Assembly (NCBI GenBank): GCA_963995505.1
Contig: OZ023182.1
Span: 17,583,619-17,647,618 of the forward strand
Origin: Hypericum androsaemum
Lineage: Eukaryota > Streptophyta > Magnoliopsida > Malpighiales > Hypericaceae
Reading direction: 5' to 3'
DNA length: 64,000 bases
Shown here: positions 26,149-37,719 of the stretch, in pieces
How positions within the stretch are numbered: the stretch's first letter is position 1
Layout of the letters: the number at the start of each line of letters is the position of its first letter
Notes under the pieces: generated by a model
Databases searched by the model: none
What the model was told of the DNA's origin: nothing
The model's input: the letters and a program-made list of their open reading frames with translations, nothing else
Translations under genes and position numbers: made by a program

Positions 26149-27242
26149 CGCGGATTAAGAAAGCCAACTATTTAATTAAAATAAACGTGTTGCATTAGGA
26201 CATGGCCGGCCTGCTTATATTTGTGACACCAACGATTTAGTCTCTTCTGAGTTCTGACCACCCTTCCTAGTGGTGTTGCCAAAGAACCGGAGGTGACGTC
26301 TAGAGTTGCTAATTTGGATAGACCGAGTTGCCAACTATTAATTGGGACGGTATTTATTCGGGACAAATACTAATATTGGCCATTGAACTTTATTTTTGGT
26401 ATCTTCTTATGCTGCACAACGAGGGGAAAGTCTCACACATGCTAGATGGCCACGAAGCAATTGTTGGTAGCAATGATACCGAGAGCATCACCAAATTACC
26501 GAATGTTCTTGTGTGACATTGGTGGTGCTATTTGAAGTGCTAAAATCTGCATACACATTCCAAAATCGAGTCAAGTTAAGTACGATAGTCAAAATGTATT
26601 TGGCCTTTTGACACGAGACTTAGAAGAATTAATAGAAGTGTATAGTTCATTCTATGAAAGTGTAACTTGGAGCATAATATTTACAAATTAATGCTATGAG
26701 TAATTGGTTCTTGCCGAAATCTAATATTAATTTTAATAATTTTTCTCTCAACATATATAAATATATATGGAATTTTAATATGTTGTACGTTGAAAAAAAA
26801 TCCTTTTTCATTCTCTTATAAATGATTCTAAAAAAATTCTCTTATAAAATATAACTACATTTGTTTAAATTTGTAAATAGCATTTTACAGGTACCGAGAA
26901 TAAATAAGAGACGAATTATTTTTCAAATATATAGTAAAAGATAGGATGGATAGAAAGAAAGAGAGATTGGTGAAATAAACTAACGATTTTTTAGGAGAAA
27001 TATGCTCAACCTAGGGGTCACGGGCCCACAACCATTGTTCCAATCCATTCTCTTGGGTCATGAAAAAAATGTCCAGTTCGATCCAATCTAATTGGGTTTA
27101 CGGCCCATTACAAAGACAACATATGGGTTTCAGCAAGCCTAGATTAAATGAAAAAGAGAGATTGATCCCCTAACCCAGTGTTATTATTTCAGAGAACTTA
27201 TTAATTTAACGAGTATCTATTTATAATATTTTACTATATGTA
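26149..27242. other. Intergenic, AT-rich
   Basis: A 62-aa frame at 26328-26516 vaguely recalls copia gag but is too weak to call. Nothing else is recognised. Confidence 0.4.
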
Positions 27243-28408
27243 TCAGGTGAGAAGCTCACTCTGGTTGGTGTTGCATCCATTAGTGATGATGTCGGTGAGG
27301 ATTGGAACAGTAATTCTGTTAGCAAACCAAAAGTCTCGTTTGACCATTTGAATACAATCGAGAACTACAACGGTCTGGTCTTTGCATCCATTGGGCTTGC
27401 AGTAGTCTGCCACTTCGCTTTCTGTCACGTTCACCACTCCGCTCAGGTTCAGTACCTTCTCTGGTGTGCATGCATCCGTTACCTAATGTATTGTTGGATC
27501 CAATTTATAACCCAATACGAAAAATTTAATGTCGTAATATAATGTCAAAAAGATTGATCTAGTAACTCGATGTTTATTTAATCTCTTCAAGTTAGCAATG
27601 TCTTTCTACTAATGGGATTGTTGAGTGTTCACGTTGATTCTTGTGTAATTAATGATACTTAGTGTTGTATCCTATATGTATTTGGAACAATATGTTGATA
27701 ATAGATATGGATATTTATGATTTATAAAAAGTTAATGATAGTTTATGAATACCAATAAAGTAATGATGCTAAGAAAAACAATCTCATGCATGTGCGTCTG
27801 AAAAACAACTGACAAATGTATATTTTGTTGGTAAAAAATATATACCATCGAAATACTCTTGACCTACTATAGTAGAATAATCTGTTATATGTTAATCTGG
27901 TTTGGTCAGTTTAATTTGGAATGAAATTAACTCAAAATTCAAGAGCAAGCAATCATAATTTCTGAGGAAGATTGAAGAGGGATTTTTACATTCTGTAGGC
28001 ACTCGTAAGCACTTCTCCACTGCTCGAAGGGACTTAGCTTCACAAGTTTCAAGGGATCTGCAGGTCCGGATAACAATTAGTCTATTTTAATTAGATATCC
28101 ACCTTACAACGAATAAATAGTAAGAGAGTTACTCTAACGTAATTAAATAAAATTGTAAATATAGAAGTGTTGAATATTTATTACGAAAATTTTGTCATCT
28201 TCCTAAAAGGTCGTTTGAAAGGTCGTATTATGCTTGCTTGCTATAAACGAATAAATTCTCACTAAATATACAACACTCGAAACAAAATTAAGGAAAGAAA
28301 TCTCATACTTGCTTCGACGTGGCAACAATGGGGGAGAAGAGCCAGAAAAATCACCAAATTGAAACATAGAATCTTGACCGGTGAAGGGAAACTCCTTTGC
28401 ACTTCCAT
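27243..28408 (-). CDS. Small secreted six-cysteine protein (three exons, reconstructed)
   Basis: Three short minus-strand exons join in frame: 28408-28309 (100 nt), 28057-27990 (68 nt) and 27482-27243 (240 nt), giving 135 aa. Donors are GCAA|GTATGAG and AGAAT|GTAAAA; acceptors are CTGCAG| and ACATTAG|. Residues 1-33 form a signal peptide (KILCFNLVIFLALLP core, cleavage probably after HVEA). The mature part has six Cys, in ECLQNVTDAC, ADYCKPNGCKD, LDC and NGC, and an NVT glycosylation site. The layout resembles a family of small secreted plant proteins of unknown function (from memory, similar to those annotated DUF7731), with the pattern C...C...FC..GC...VL.CI...F.F.N.AT...I..GC. An in-frame ATG at 28501 would add 31 residues before the signal peptide and is less likely. 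No biochemical role is proposed. Confidence 0.62.
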
Positions 28409-28501
28409 TTTTCTTTGTTGAGGGTGATAAGAGTTGCCTGGCCAGCTACTTGCTCTGGTAATGTTTTGGATGATCATTGGGAAAGAATTTGCATATGCCA
28501 T

Positions 28502-29159
28502 GTATTTAAACGCCTGAATTAGTTGGCTCGGAAATATATTTAAACACCTAGGAAAAAGACGGATTATGACACAATGTTAGTTGTTAACAGTGTAGAGCCA
28601 AAATCATTCATTTCCAACGATGGAATACTGCGTTAATTAGGAGTATATGCTTCGGGAAACAATAGGAAGAAGCTAGGAATTCCTCGACAAGACCAAGATG
28701 TAAAACGACAGAGTTTAGGAGCTGGCTTCATGTCGAAATCTAGAGGTGAAATCGAGAATTGTTATAACCTCCTCTACTACTGGTTCAAGATCCCTATATT
28801 TGGTGCACCTATTTCTTCTCTTATCTCTTTTTAATTATACTTTTACAATCATATCATATTCCTGATCTAAGGTGGAGATTTTTCAAAAATTTACATCATA
28901 ATTTTAAGTGGTTTACAACTCTTTTTGAACAATTTATTATTATTATGTACCTATGCACGTCTCTGTGAATAGAAGGTTCGGTTTAGAATTTGGTTTGCTT
29001 TAGATTTTAGATTTGGCATTAGGCATGATGTTATGTAAGATTACGACGGGTATATGCCCATAAAATTCCTCAACCAACTTATATTAAGCATTCAAATTCA
29101 GACGGATTATCTATTTAAATAGAAACGTGTATTTATCCTTCTAGATAATCCTACCAGCT
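28502..29159. other. Intergenic, upstream of the secreted-protein gene
   Basis: Presumed promoter side of the minus-strand gene. No TATA box or other element that I can assign with confidence. Confidence 0.35.
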
Positions 29160-29168
29160 TTAAATCTA

Positions 29169-30502
29169 GGGAAAAGTCCACTTAAGTACTCTGTGGTATA
29201 TCCGATTATCATTTGAGTACTCTGTGGTTTAAAAATGATAGAACCGGTCCAACTTATTTCAATTTTTCTTACTTAAGTCTACCCAACCCGATTCACCCAT
29301 TTTTTGTCAAAACGACGTCGTCTGGGCGCTTACGTAGAGTGCCACGTTGTAGCGACTTGGATTAGTCATCGCTGACGTGGCAATGGGTAAATTAACATAT
29401 TAGTACCTAATTTATTTATAAGTTTTCAAAAAATTATTCCATTCTCCTCCTTTCGTCTTCTTCCCATGTCCCCCTGGCTTCCTCTCTCTCTCCAGAGAAA
29501 ATTCAACACAAACCATGTCATTGCATTCTACCAAAAAAAATGGCATCGCATGATGAGAAATATTTAATTAACCCAAAAAGAGAGGGGTGTAAGCCAACCC
29601 AAAAAAATTTAAATTCCTTTCTTCATTGAAGCTGACAGTTGCAGAGAAGTAAGAGAAACCACCCCTATGCAATGAAATTGGCCTGAAACAACATCAACAT
29701 GTTGCAGCAACTAAACCAGACCCAGAAAATCTCAATTAACCCAAAAAATAAACTTGGACTCAATATCGTTAGTCCTCTTACCATCAATTTCCTCCTCCTT
29801 CCCAGGAGCGGCCGCCTCGGCCCGCCCAGAAGATCGAGCCCCTCCTCGACGGCCCCAAATAGATCCTCGATGTTGCCTCGTCATTGTCATCTTCGTTGTT
29901 GTACAGCGAGTGAGCGAGCAAGATGGAAGAGAAGGAGATAGCGAGACCGGCGTATCCCTCCCGACGGTCGTCATCGCTGCCGTACCCAGGTCACGCTTGG
30001 AAGAGGAATTGCTGAAATTTCTCTTTTATTTGTGGTCTTTAGATTTAAATTCTTGGAGTTTAGAACTGTACCATACACTTCTTTGTCCCTTTTAATGCCC
30101 TATAGATAGATGCTTTAATTGGATTATTTTCTATTGATTTTTCTCTAGGTTTGTGTTGAATTTTCTCTGGAGAAAGATGAGAGAGATGAAGGAAGGGGCG
30201 ACAAGGGAAGAAGACGAGAGGAGGAGAAGGGAAAGGTTTTTTGAAAACTTATAAAAAAAATTAGGTACTAATATGTTAATTTATCCATTGCCACGTCAGC
30301 AATGACTAATCTGAGTCGCTACAATGTGGCATTCCACGTAAGCACCTAGACGACGTCGTTTTGATAAAAAAATGGGTGAACCGGGTTGGGTAGACTTAAG
30401 TAAAAAAATTGAAATAAGTTGGACCGGTTCTATCATTTTTAAACTACATGGTACTCAAGTAATAATCGGGTATACCACAGGGTATTTAAGTGGACTTTTC
30501 CC
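29169..30502. mobile_element. Mutator-like long-TIR element (family A), 1334 bp, perfect 9-bp TSD
   Basis: Flanked by TTAAATCTA at 29160-29168 and 30503-30511. Ends are GGGAAAAGTCCACTTAAGTA and TATTTAAGTGGACTTTTCCC. The arms are about 330 bp and share AACGACGTCGTCTGGGCG-like and GACGTGGCAATGGGTAAATT-like stretches in inverse orientation. The core (29520-30170) holds short unrecognised frames, including a C-rich block at 29800-29990. No transposase. Confidence 0.92.
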
Positions 30503-31027
30503 TTAAATCTATTTGAACCACCTGATGAGCCTAACGTCTAATCGAGCAGACTCAAATAGATATGGGCTACCCTTAAAAAAAATAGATATGGGCCGAGCCC
30601 ATCAAGTAGTTGTTATATGCACTGATTAGACATCTGCTACTGTATATTTCCGGATATTATATTTATAATCGCTTATGAGTTATGACTCTCATCCAAGTGA
30701 ATACATTTATTTATATTATTTTAAAAATTTTGGGTAAAATTTGTGTAAAATTTTATAGATTTATATATATGCCCTTATTCTTAAAAAAAATAAGGATTTA
30801 AAATCAATATTAGATATTTTTTATTAGACCTTATTAAAAATTGATCCGGTCAAAATCAACAGATATTGAACTTTCAGATCTAAATACGAGTAGACTTTGA
30901 AGGCACGTGTCAAATTGTTATCCCTGACTATTATGCATTTCTTGGTACATAGACTGGCATTTTTTTAGAAGAGTGACGTGAATGCTAACATTAATATAAC
31001 TAATTATTAAACATAAATATAAAATAA

Positions 31028-31653
31028 TGTTGTAAATAAATTGTGGTAGAACGTCATAAACGATCTTTAGAACGGGTCCGGAATGGTCGTCCCAAGAGTG
31101 ATTCGAACGAAAGGGAGAAATAGAAGAAATATGGGAAAAGAGAAGAGAATATAAAGATGATAATAGATAGAAGAGAAAAGAATTGGTAGAAAAGCAAGAA
31201 CTTTATTGAACATATGGGGGAGAAGGGGAAGGGAAAAACATAAAGATAAAAGCTAGAGGCTACATAAGATAAAATCTACGATAAAAACTATGATAAAAAC
31301 TATGAAGCTAAGAATTTGGTGTTTGGTTTGTGTGTACCCTTCATACCTGTACCTAGCTCTCCTTATATAGAATAAGCTCGCCCCAGCCCCATAGAAAAAC
31401 CCTAGGCCGTTTTCAACTAGGAAAACTTAACATAGCCTCGGCCTAATAAGGAAAACTTAAACTGCCCACAATTTTCAACCCATATTTGACCCTTTTTCAT
31501 GCTGAATTTGGAAAAGTCATAAACAATATAGATCTCTGTTTTATCTTTTTGTAGCTTTTGGAATCGCATCAATCGGATACACGAGTAAGAAAATATGACT
31601 ATTTTACTGAGACATGGTTAAACAAATCTAAAAATTAATTTTTCCTTCCAACA
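31028..31653 (-). mobile_element. Solo LTR of the family found at 57974-61687
   Basis: This is the reverse complement of that LTR: it begins TGTTGTAAATAAATTGTGG and ends TTTTTCCTTCCAACA, with the shared blocks GGTCGTCCCAAGAGTGATTC, CATATGGGGGAGAAGGGGAA and CTTATATAG (promoter TATA in reverse). Flanks AATAA and AATAT are only a 4/5 match for a 5-bp TSD. It is somewhat shorter (626 bp) than the 5' and 3' LTRs there. Confidence 0.85.
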
Positions 31654-31673
31654 AATATATTGACAATGAACGA

Positions 31674-31727
31674 TAACATCAAGCAGAAAATAGAATGGTG
31701 TAACATCAAGCAGAAAATAGAATGGTG
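31674..31727. repeat. 27-bp tandem duplication
   Basis: TAACATCAAGCAGAAAATAG + AATGGTG occurs twice without change. Confidence 0.85.
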
Positions 31728-31895
31728 TTGGTGTTGTCTCATATGAACCTTTCTTGTTTCTTATTTGGTTTCCTCTAATTGTTTATTTAGTTTGCTTCTG
31801 CTTTGTACTATGCCTTGTATGCTTGCGGGCACAAGCACCTCGGTACGGCACGTTTCAATATGAAATAAAATGGAGCTTCAATTTTCAAAAAAAGA
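31728..31895 (+). mobile_element. Possible LINE 3' end fragment
   Basis: GCTTGCGGGCACAAGCACC, then AATATGAAATAAAATGGAGC and a short A-run at about 31889-31895, resemble 3' ends of plant L1 elements. No clear TSD. Confidence 0.35.
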
Positions 31896-32630
31896 ATGAG
31901 AAAACTAAAAACAATTCCTAGAGTTGCATTAAAAACATATATCTATTTTCGAAAAGATATGGCAACATAATATTAGTCCATTGTAACTTACTACTAAAAA
32001 TAATTATCTAAGAAACCTTACTACATAAACCATTCTCATTAGTTAAAAAAATAGACAACCACAAATACAACAGAGTTAGTAGGGTGATTCAAATCCTCTA
32101 CTTCTTTTGACAATTATTTATGAATAAAGACCGGACGGCCATGAAAAAGTCCACCGAATTGGTCCACAATACCAAAAGGTGAAAACTAGCAAGGTGACTT
32201 CCAAATATTCATTCATCCTAATGTTACTCTCTAATGAAATCTGTTGTATTGTTGTTAGTAAGATCACATTAGTATCAAATATATGTTTAGAAAATTTGGT
32301 CAACCCTCAAATTTTACATCTAATTCAAATTTAAATTAATCAAAATCTCAAATAATAGTAGTATCTTTTCAAAAAAAAAAAGAGTAAGATAAAAAACAAA
32401 ATCAAAAGTTGAGGGCGCTAGAATTTTCCCACCATCAGGAGTTTGGACCAAGTGCTGTATCACATCACTTTTTTAATGCAGGATATGGGATCCAAATAGA
32501 TCAGATATTTTCCCTTCAAATCAATATATTTTTTCTTTTTGAGGTGCCCTCATTTATTAGTTTAAAACTTAATAATATGCTCTTTGGAGGGAAAGAAGAA
32601 GTAAGAGGACAAAACTAATTCCAATTTCAA
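31896..32630. other. Intergenic, AT-rich
   Basis: Nothing recognised before the presumed promoter of the next gene. Confidence 0.4.
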
Positions 32631-32632
32631 AC

Positions 32633-32932
32633 AATATATATTATTATATCCTCCTCTCTAGTCTCTCCCATCCCACACAAATAAACAAAACAGTATAGTT
32701 TTGACTTGTAGCGGAGGAACTCCATGTGGGCAACCCATCATCAAGTCATATAATCCTGTCCATACCCTCTCTGTCCTAGTCTTCCTTAGGGCTATTGCCT
32801 CTCTCTCTCTCTCTCTTGGGTATCACAGATTTGTCTCCATTTCTTTCATCCAAGTTCCAACCTTTACCTGAACAAATTCTCACAAAGAGAGAGGGGAGAG
32901 AGAGAGGAGAATCTCTTGCTCTTCATAATTAT
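32633..32932 (+). promoter_or_regulatory. Presumed promoter and 5'UTR exon of the NET4-like gene
   Basis: A TATA-rich stretch (AATATATATTATTATATCC, about 32632-32650) is followed by a CT-repeat at about 32800-32818 and a GA-rich stretch, common in plant 5'UTRs, ending at a strong donor ATTAT|GTAAGTC (GT at 32933). Inference from motif order only. Confidence 0.4.
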
Positions 32933-34347
32933 GTAAGTCTTCTTCTATTGCTTTCTTTCTTTCTTCCATTTTCAAATGTTACTGGTTTATTTCAAGCAAC
33001 GATCTTTATTGCATGTGGTTAGGAATTCTTGCCTCCAAAACTTTAAAGATCTTTCTTTTTTTTCCAAAAACCCATTTCGATTCCAATCAAGAAATGAAGA
33101 GAAACCCATTTTGGTAGGTGGGTCAAGAAATGGGAAATGAAAGGTCAGGTCTTGTTGGTAGATAGGCTATACTCTACTACTTCACTTGGGTTTTACGTCT
33201 AAAGAAATATCACAAATTTGGAAACTAGAAAACACATTTCTTTTATAATAAAAAAAATTACATGAATAGGTGAATCTTTTTTGTGGAAATTAAAATAGAG
33301 AAAAAGGGCGATTGGGACGAGGAAAGGGTGAGAGGAATGGAATGGAGAGGAGCGGAGAGAGAATAAGCTGCACGTCTTGTTGTGGTGGGACAGCTGTGTC
33401 TGGTTATTTGGTCAAATTTTGCCGCGTTTTCCTATTATCTCATTTATTTATTATTCAATATAATAATTGTGTTTTCGAGTGGTTTTTAATGATGGGCCCC
33501 TTTGCCAGATGGACCTTTCCATTTGGGCCATAGGTTTTTCTTTAGAACCGTAGGATATTGGAAACCAATGATCGTTGTAACGTCGGCTTGGAGAAAGTGA
33601 CCGACTAATTGATTGCGTCCCAGGAAATATTTGATCATGAGTTAATTGTTGGATACCGTCATGAAAGTTACAAGGTCGACTTTCCACCGAAAAAAGAAAA
33701 GTGACCAGATTGTGAAATATCATGAAAGTTGCCAAAGTTTTGTCATTCAATATGCCATTGTTTTTATGGAGTATCGGATGAATTTTTTTCTAACCTATGG
33801 TATTTAAGATCGAGCATTGATACGGGTGTGGTTTTCTCAAATATGTCTTTTCCATTTGTAAGGTTTGAACCCGAAATTTTCTTAACGGTTAACTTCATTA
33901 ACACTTGTCCAGTGGATGAATAAGTTTGGCTTACTTGCAGACACTTTTTTTCTTTTGTTAGTGTTAATTGCAACCCATTAGTTCATTGTATGTTGCCTGA
34001 GAAAGACTGGAGACCTGGTTCAACAGGCAACGAGTCGGGTTGAGATTTGAGATTGTACTCGAGGACGAGGGTTCAAACCGCGTAAACATTGAAAAGAAAA
34101 GATGCCTTAATATATTTTTTTATTTCCTAACCTATTAGCTGGCTCAGATCAGAATTCACCAACGAGAAGCCATGTAGCCAATCTCTCTTCTTTATTTTTC
34201 CTCAAAACAATAGAAGTTTGTGATGCCAAAGGGTTTGTGATGTCATGTTGTGATAATTTATCTTTCAAAAAAAAAAAGAAGTGTGTGATTTCTAATGCTG
34301 TGCTTGTCAAACTTGTGACAGAATTACATAAGGGGGTAAGGTTGCAG
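32933..34347 (+). other. Possible long 5'UTR intron of the NET4-like gene
   Basis: The donor GTAAGTC at 32933 and the acceptor GGTTGCAG| at 34347 would remove about 1.4 kb, leaving a leader of about 43 nt before the ATG. The interior is T-rich with no coding region. RNA evidence would decide. Confidence 0.35.
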
Positions 34348-34390
34348 CTTTTCTGTTGGTGTTGAATTTCGACTTCCGGCCATCATCACA

Positions 34391-36577
34391 ATGACTTCCT
34401 CTATGGTAAGATATGATTCTCCAAGATTGCATACTTGGAGAAAATGTATGCAATTTTTGTTCTTAGTTAGACCCGGTATATACTGGTCGAGTATCCCAAC
34501 TGTTGAACCAATGTCTCTTAACTCATTGCTTGCATGTTCGGTTCTCGGAACTCGTTGCTACTCCAGACAATGAATTATGTAGCAGATTTCTGAACATTTC
34601 ATCAATTGATTGGAGCTTTGTCGAACTCTTGTTTCAGGTCCCATCAAGTAAATATATGAGGAGGCTGCAGTCAAGAAAATCACATTCTTGGTGGTGGGAT
34701 AGTCATATTAGTCCCAAAAACTCGAAGTGGCTCGCAGAGAATCTAGATGGTAAATCACACTTCCATGTTTTCAGTTGGTTGTCGAGTTTCATAAAAAGCT
34801 TAAATGCAATACAGATTCACTTGGAAGGCAAAGAGCAGGCCGTCTTTTGTGATTCATGGTACAACTAAATAGCAGAGGGTGAAAGTAGAAATAATTTGTT
34901 GAACAAAATATTTGAATCGAAACCATTCATATGATTGTCCGCAGAATGCCATACAAAGGACTAATGAAATGGCCTTTGACAGAGATGGACAGGAATGTCA
35001 AACAAATATTGAAGCTAATCGAGGAGGATGGAGATTCGTTTGTCAAGAAGGCTGAGATGTACTACCAGAGGAGGCCAGAATTGATTTCTCTGGTTGAAGA
35101 CTTCTACCGTATGTACCGGTCTCTGGCAGAACGTTACGATCATGTGACAGGAGAATTGCGGAAGAATATTTCATCCGACCTTCAATCTCAGGGGTCGGGA
35201 GTTTCTGACATTCTTTCTGAAGTTCCTTCTGCATGGCCTTCTCCTGGTCCTGATCAAAAGCTTCCTCGTCGTAAATCTGGAACCAGAGCTGCAGGTTTCG
35301 AGTTTTTTCTTGGCTCTGGTGGGAGTAGCTCAGATCTTTGTCAAAAAGAAGGGGATGAATCTTCTACACTGACAGACTTCGAATCGGAATCGGATGATTC
35401 CTCTGTGAATAATTACTCGGGTCTGTTTGGAAATAGTGTTGACCAAGGACTAACCAGAAAGATGAATGGTTTGGAGAATGAGCTTCATGAGACAAAGGAA
35501 AAACTTAAGATGCAGCTAGATGAGAACGGAGATGGCCTGTCCACAGGTTCAAGACATGAAAATTTTGAGGATATTCTTTCCAGATCCGCGAAGCATGAGC
35601 AAGAACTAAAAGCAGCAATGGACCGGTTACAGGCGTATGAAGAAGAGTCCTCCAGATTAAACTCGGAACTGCAAAGATATAGATCTTCAGAAGTAGATAA
35701 AGAATTTAAAAGTGCGGTTGGCGATGAGATATTAGACTCTGACAGCAAAATTCAACTACTAGATGAACTCAGAACTGCTAACGAGAAGCTTCGCATTTCC
35801 GAGAAAGAAATTGGCAGTTTACAAAACCAGCTTAGCCTGTCCAATAAGGAAAGTAGTACTTGGAAATCCAAGCTGAATTTAGAAAAAAGGGAGGTGTCCA
35901 AGCTGCAGGAAAGAATTTCTAGACTGAAGAGTAGTTTATCTGACCGGGATTACGAGGTACGGGAATTGAAAACAGCAGTTTCAGATGCTGAGCAGAAGAT
36001 ATTTCCTGAGAAAGCGCGGATCAAAGCTGAGATATCGAAACTACACGAGGAGCGGAAGAGCTTGGACGAGCAGATTAGAGAATGGGAATCGCGTGGACGT
36101 GCATTAGAGGATGAAATCAGAACACTGCAAGTTGAAAAGATGGAAACAGAGAAAAGGCTTTACTACGAGATCGAGGAGCTGAAGGCCGACGTTGCTGACC
36201 GCGATCACCGTATACTGAACCTGGACAAGACTGTTGAAGCTTTGAAACAGAAAATAAACGTGCTTGAAGCGGAGGTCACTTCTCGAGACGACAAGATCAA
36301 GGAGATGGACAACCACTTGCAGCAACTCCACATGGAACACGTAGAGCTAATTGCTGGAGCTGACGAGGCACGTAAACTGGTCGACGGGCTGACATCAAAG
36401 GCAAAGGAACTAGAAGTCGTCGTCGAACGACAAAGTAACCTGATCCTGGAAACTGCGGAGGAGAAGCGCGAGGCCATCCGGCAGTTGTGCTTCTCGCTGG
36501 AGCATTACAGGGACGGGTATCACATGCTTCGCCAGGCGTTTAGCGGGCACAAGAGGGTTCCGGTTTTGGCAGCTTGA
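34391..36577 (+). CDS. NETWORKED 4-type actin-binding protein (NAB domain, coiled coil)
   Basis: Exons 34391-34405, 34638-34749 and 34983-36577 join in frame (GT/AG at each) to give 573 aa. The N-terminal NAB (KIP1-like) domain, about residues 19-103, spans exons 2 and 3: [20 protein letters not shown], then [20 protein letters not shown] and [21 protein letters not shown] Ser/acidic linker with [17 protein letters not shown] and then a coiled coil from about residue 200 to near the end follow, rich in Glu/Lys/Leu heptads. Length, linker and short first exon fit the NET4 branch. Family knowledge: NET proteins bind F-actin through the tri-Trp NAB domain and link it to membranes; NET4 members are associated with the vacuole membrane. 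No frame damage is seen. Starting at the ATG in exon 3 would lose half the NAB domain, so the three-exon model is preferred. Confidence 0.92.
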
Positions 36578-36985
36578 GTTAGCTTAAGATGATTGTGTAA
36601 TGTATGGCTTGCCCCGAACTGTTTTTCGAGTGAGTGTGGGCTGCAAGTGCAAGTTTGACAAGAAGATGAGAGGAAAGATGAGCCGAACCCACAAGTGGTT
36701 GATTCGTTTATATAGTTCCCAGTTGATTGGTTTGTTCTTGCCAATTAATGAAGATCGCTCATGATTATGGTTAATAATCGTGATTATACCCGTATCCCAA
36801 ATCATTAATTGGCATTTTAAGGTTAATATTCAGCTGTATTTCTCACATCCAGACCGACCACTCGAAGATTTTTTATGGTTCAACATTATATTCCAGGCTC
36901 AATTGTATTTCAAATCATTGCAAGGTTTTCCTGTAAACTGGAAACAGTATTGAAAGCCTCAACCTCAACCATTTTGAAAATATTA
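36578..36985. other. 3' flank of the NET4-like gene
   Basis: Probable 3'UTR and downstream DNA. No further gene seen. Confidence 0.4.
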
Positions 36986-37531
36986 TAATTGCCCCGTCAT
37001 CTTAACACGGATACAAAATCCGATGTGGCAGGCCAGCTGGCCAGTTGTCCGTTACTGCTCCGGTCCTCTTAAGTGATTAAAGTTGAAAAATGTTGGATAC
37101 CTGTATGGTTTTATACTACAGGGTACTTAAGTGAGAAATTATAATAGCACAAGATATTAAACTACAATTATTTTACTTAATTTTATAACATGTCATGACG
37201 TGGGGTGGACTCGCCCCGCTTTCTGCCCATCTTCACACAGATTTTCTCCGAGAGAGTTTGTAGCTTGAGGACGACTTCGACGGTCGTCGGCTTTGGCCGT
37301 GGTAGAGGGTATATTTGTTTTTTAATTGAGGACGACGATGGTGCATTTTTATTTTATTTTTAATTAATTTTTGTAAGGGTATATTAGTCATTTTACATGA
37401 AAAATTGATCGCTCACGTCAGCGAGGGGCCTGAGAGTATAGTTTCATCAAACTAAAGGGAGTTTTTAATCGATTTTCAAAGAACAGCGAGAGGCAAATAT
37501 GCCAAATACCAGGAGCCCGATAATAATTATC
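36986..37531. mobile_element. Degraded remnants of family A/B TIR elements
   Basis: TTTATACTACAGGGTACTTA-AGTG near 37110-37130 resembles a family-A right end. GGGGCCTGAGAGTATAGTTT and the terminal AATAATTATCCC (37520-37531) resemble family-B right arms, as at 55890-55984. No matching left ends or TSD, so these are old fragments. Confidence 0.45.
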
Positions 37532-37719
37532 CCATTTCTTTAAATGTTTGAGTTAGATATTTTATTTAGAATTTTCATTTATAAGACACAATTTAAACAG
37601 TTATAAATGTTTTTGAAGAAACTAGCTGGATGTCAACTGTTAGAATTTTCTACTGTTAGATTCTTCAATTTATACGACACAATTTATTTAGAATTTTCAA
37701 CTGTTAGCTGCTTAGCTTT

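Noticed and set aside
26328..26516. 62-aa frame with a faint copia gag look (GKVSHMLDGHE)
   Set aside because: Too short and too weak, with no zinc knuckle, LTR or primer-binding site nearby.
27939..28057. Exon 2 of the secreted-protein gene running on to a TGA at 27939 (72-aa product)
   Set aside because: A donor at 27989 and an in-phase third exon carrying the remaining conserved cysteines give a better model; the read-through form could exist as an intron-retained transcript.
28262..28501. 79-aa minus-strand frame read as a stand-alone peptide
   Set aside because: Its second part is better explained as an intron starting at GTATGAG; only the signal-peptide part is kept as exon 1 of the three-exon model.
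29699..30095. Overlapping 80-113 aa frames in a GC-rich block
   Set aside because: They lie inside a TIR element with perfect TSD and have no recognisable domain or splice context.
34010..34110. Possible SINE (GAGGGTTCAAACCGCG as box B) in the presumed leader intron of the NET4-like gene
   Set aside because: No A-tail with a matching TSD could be found.
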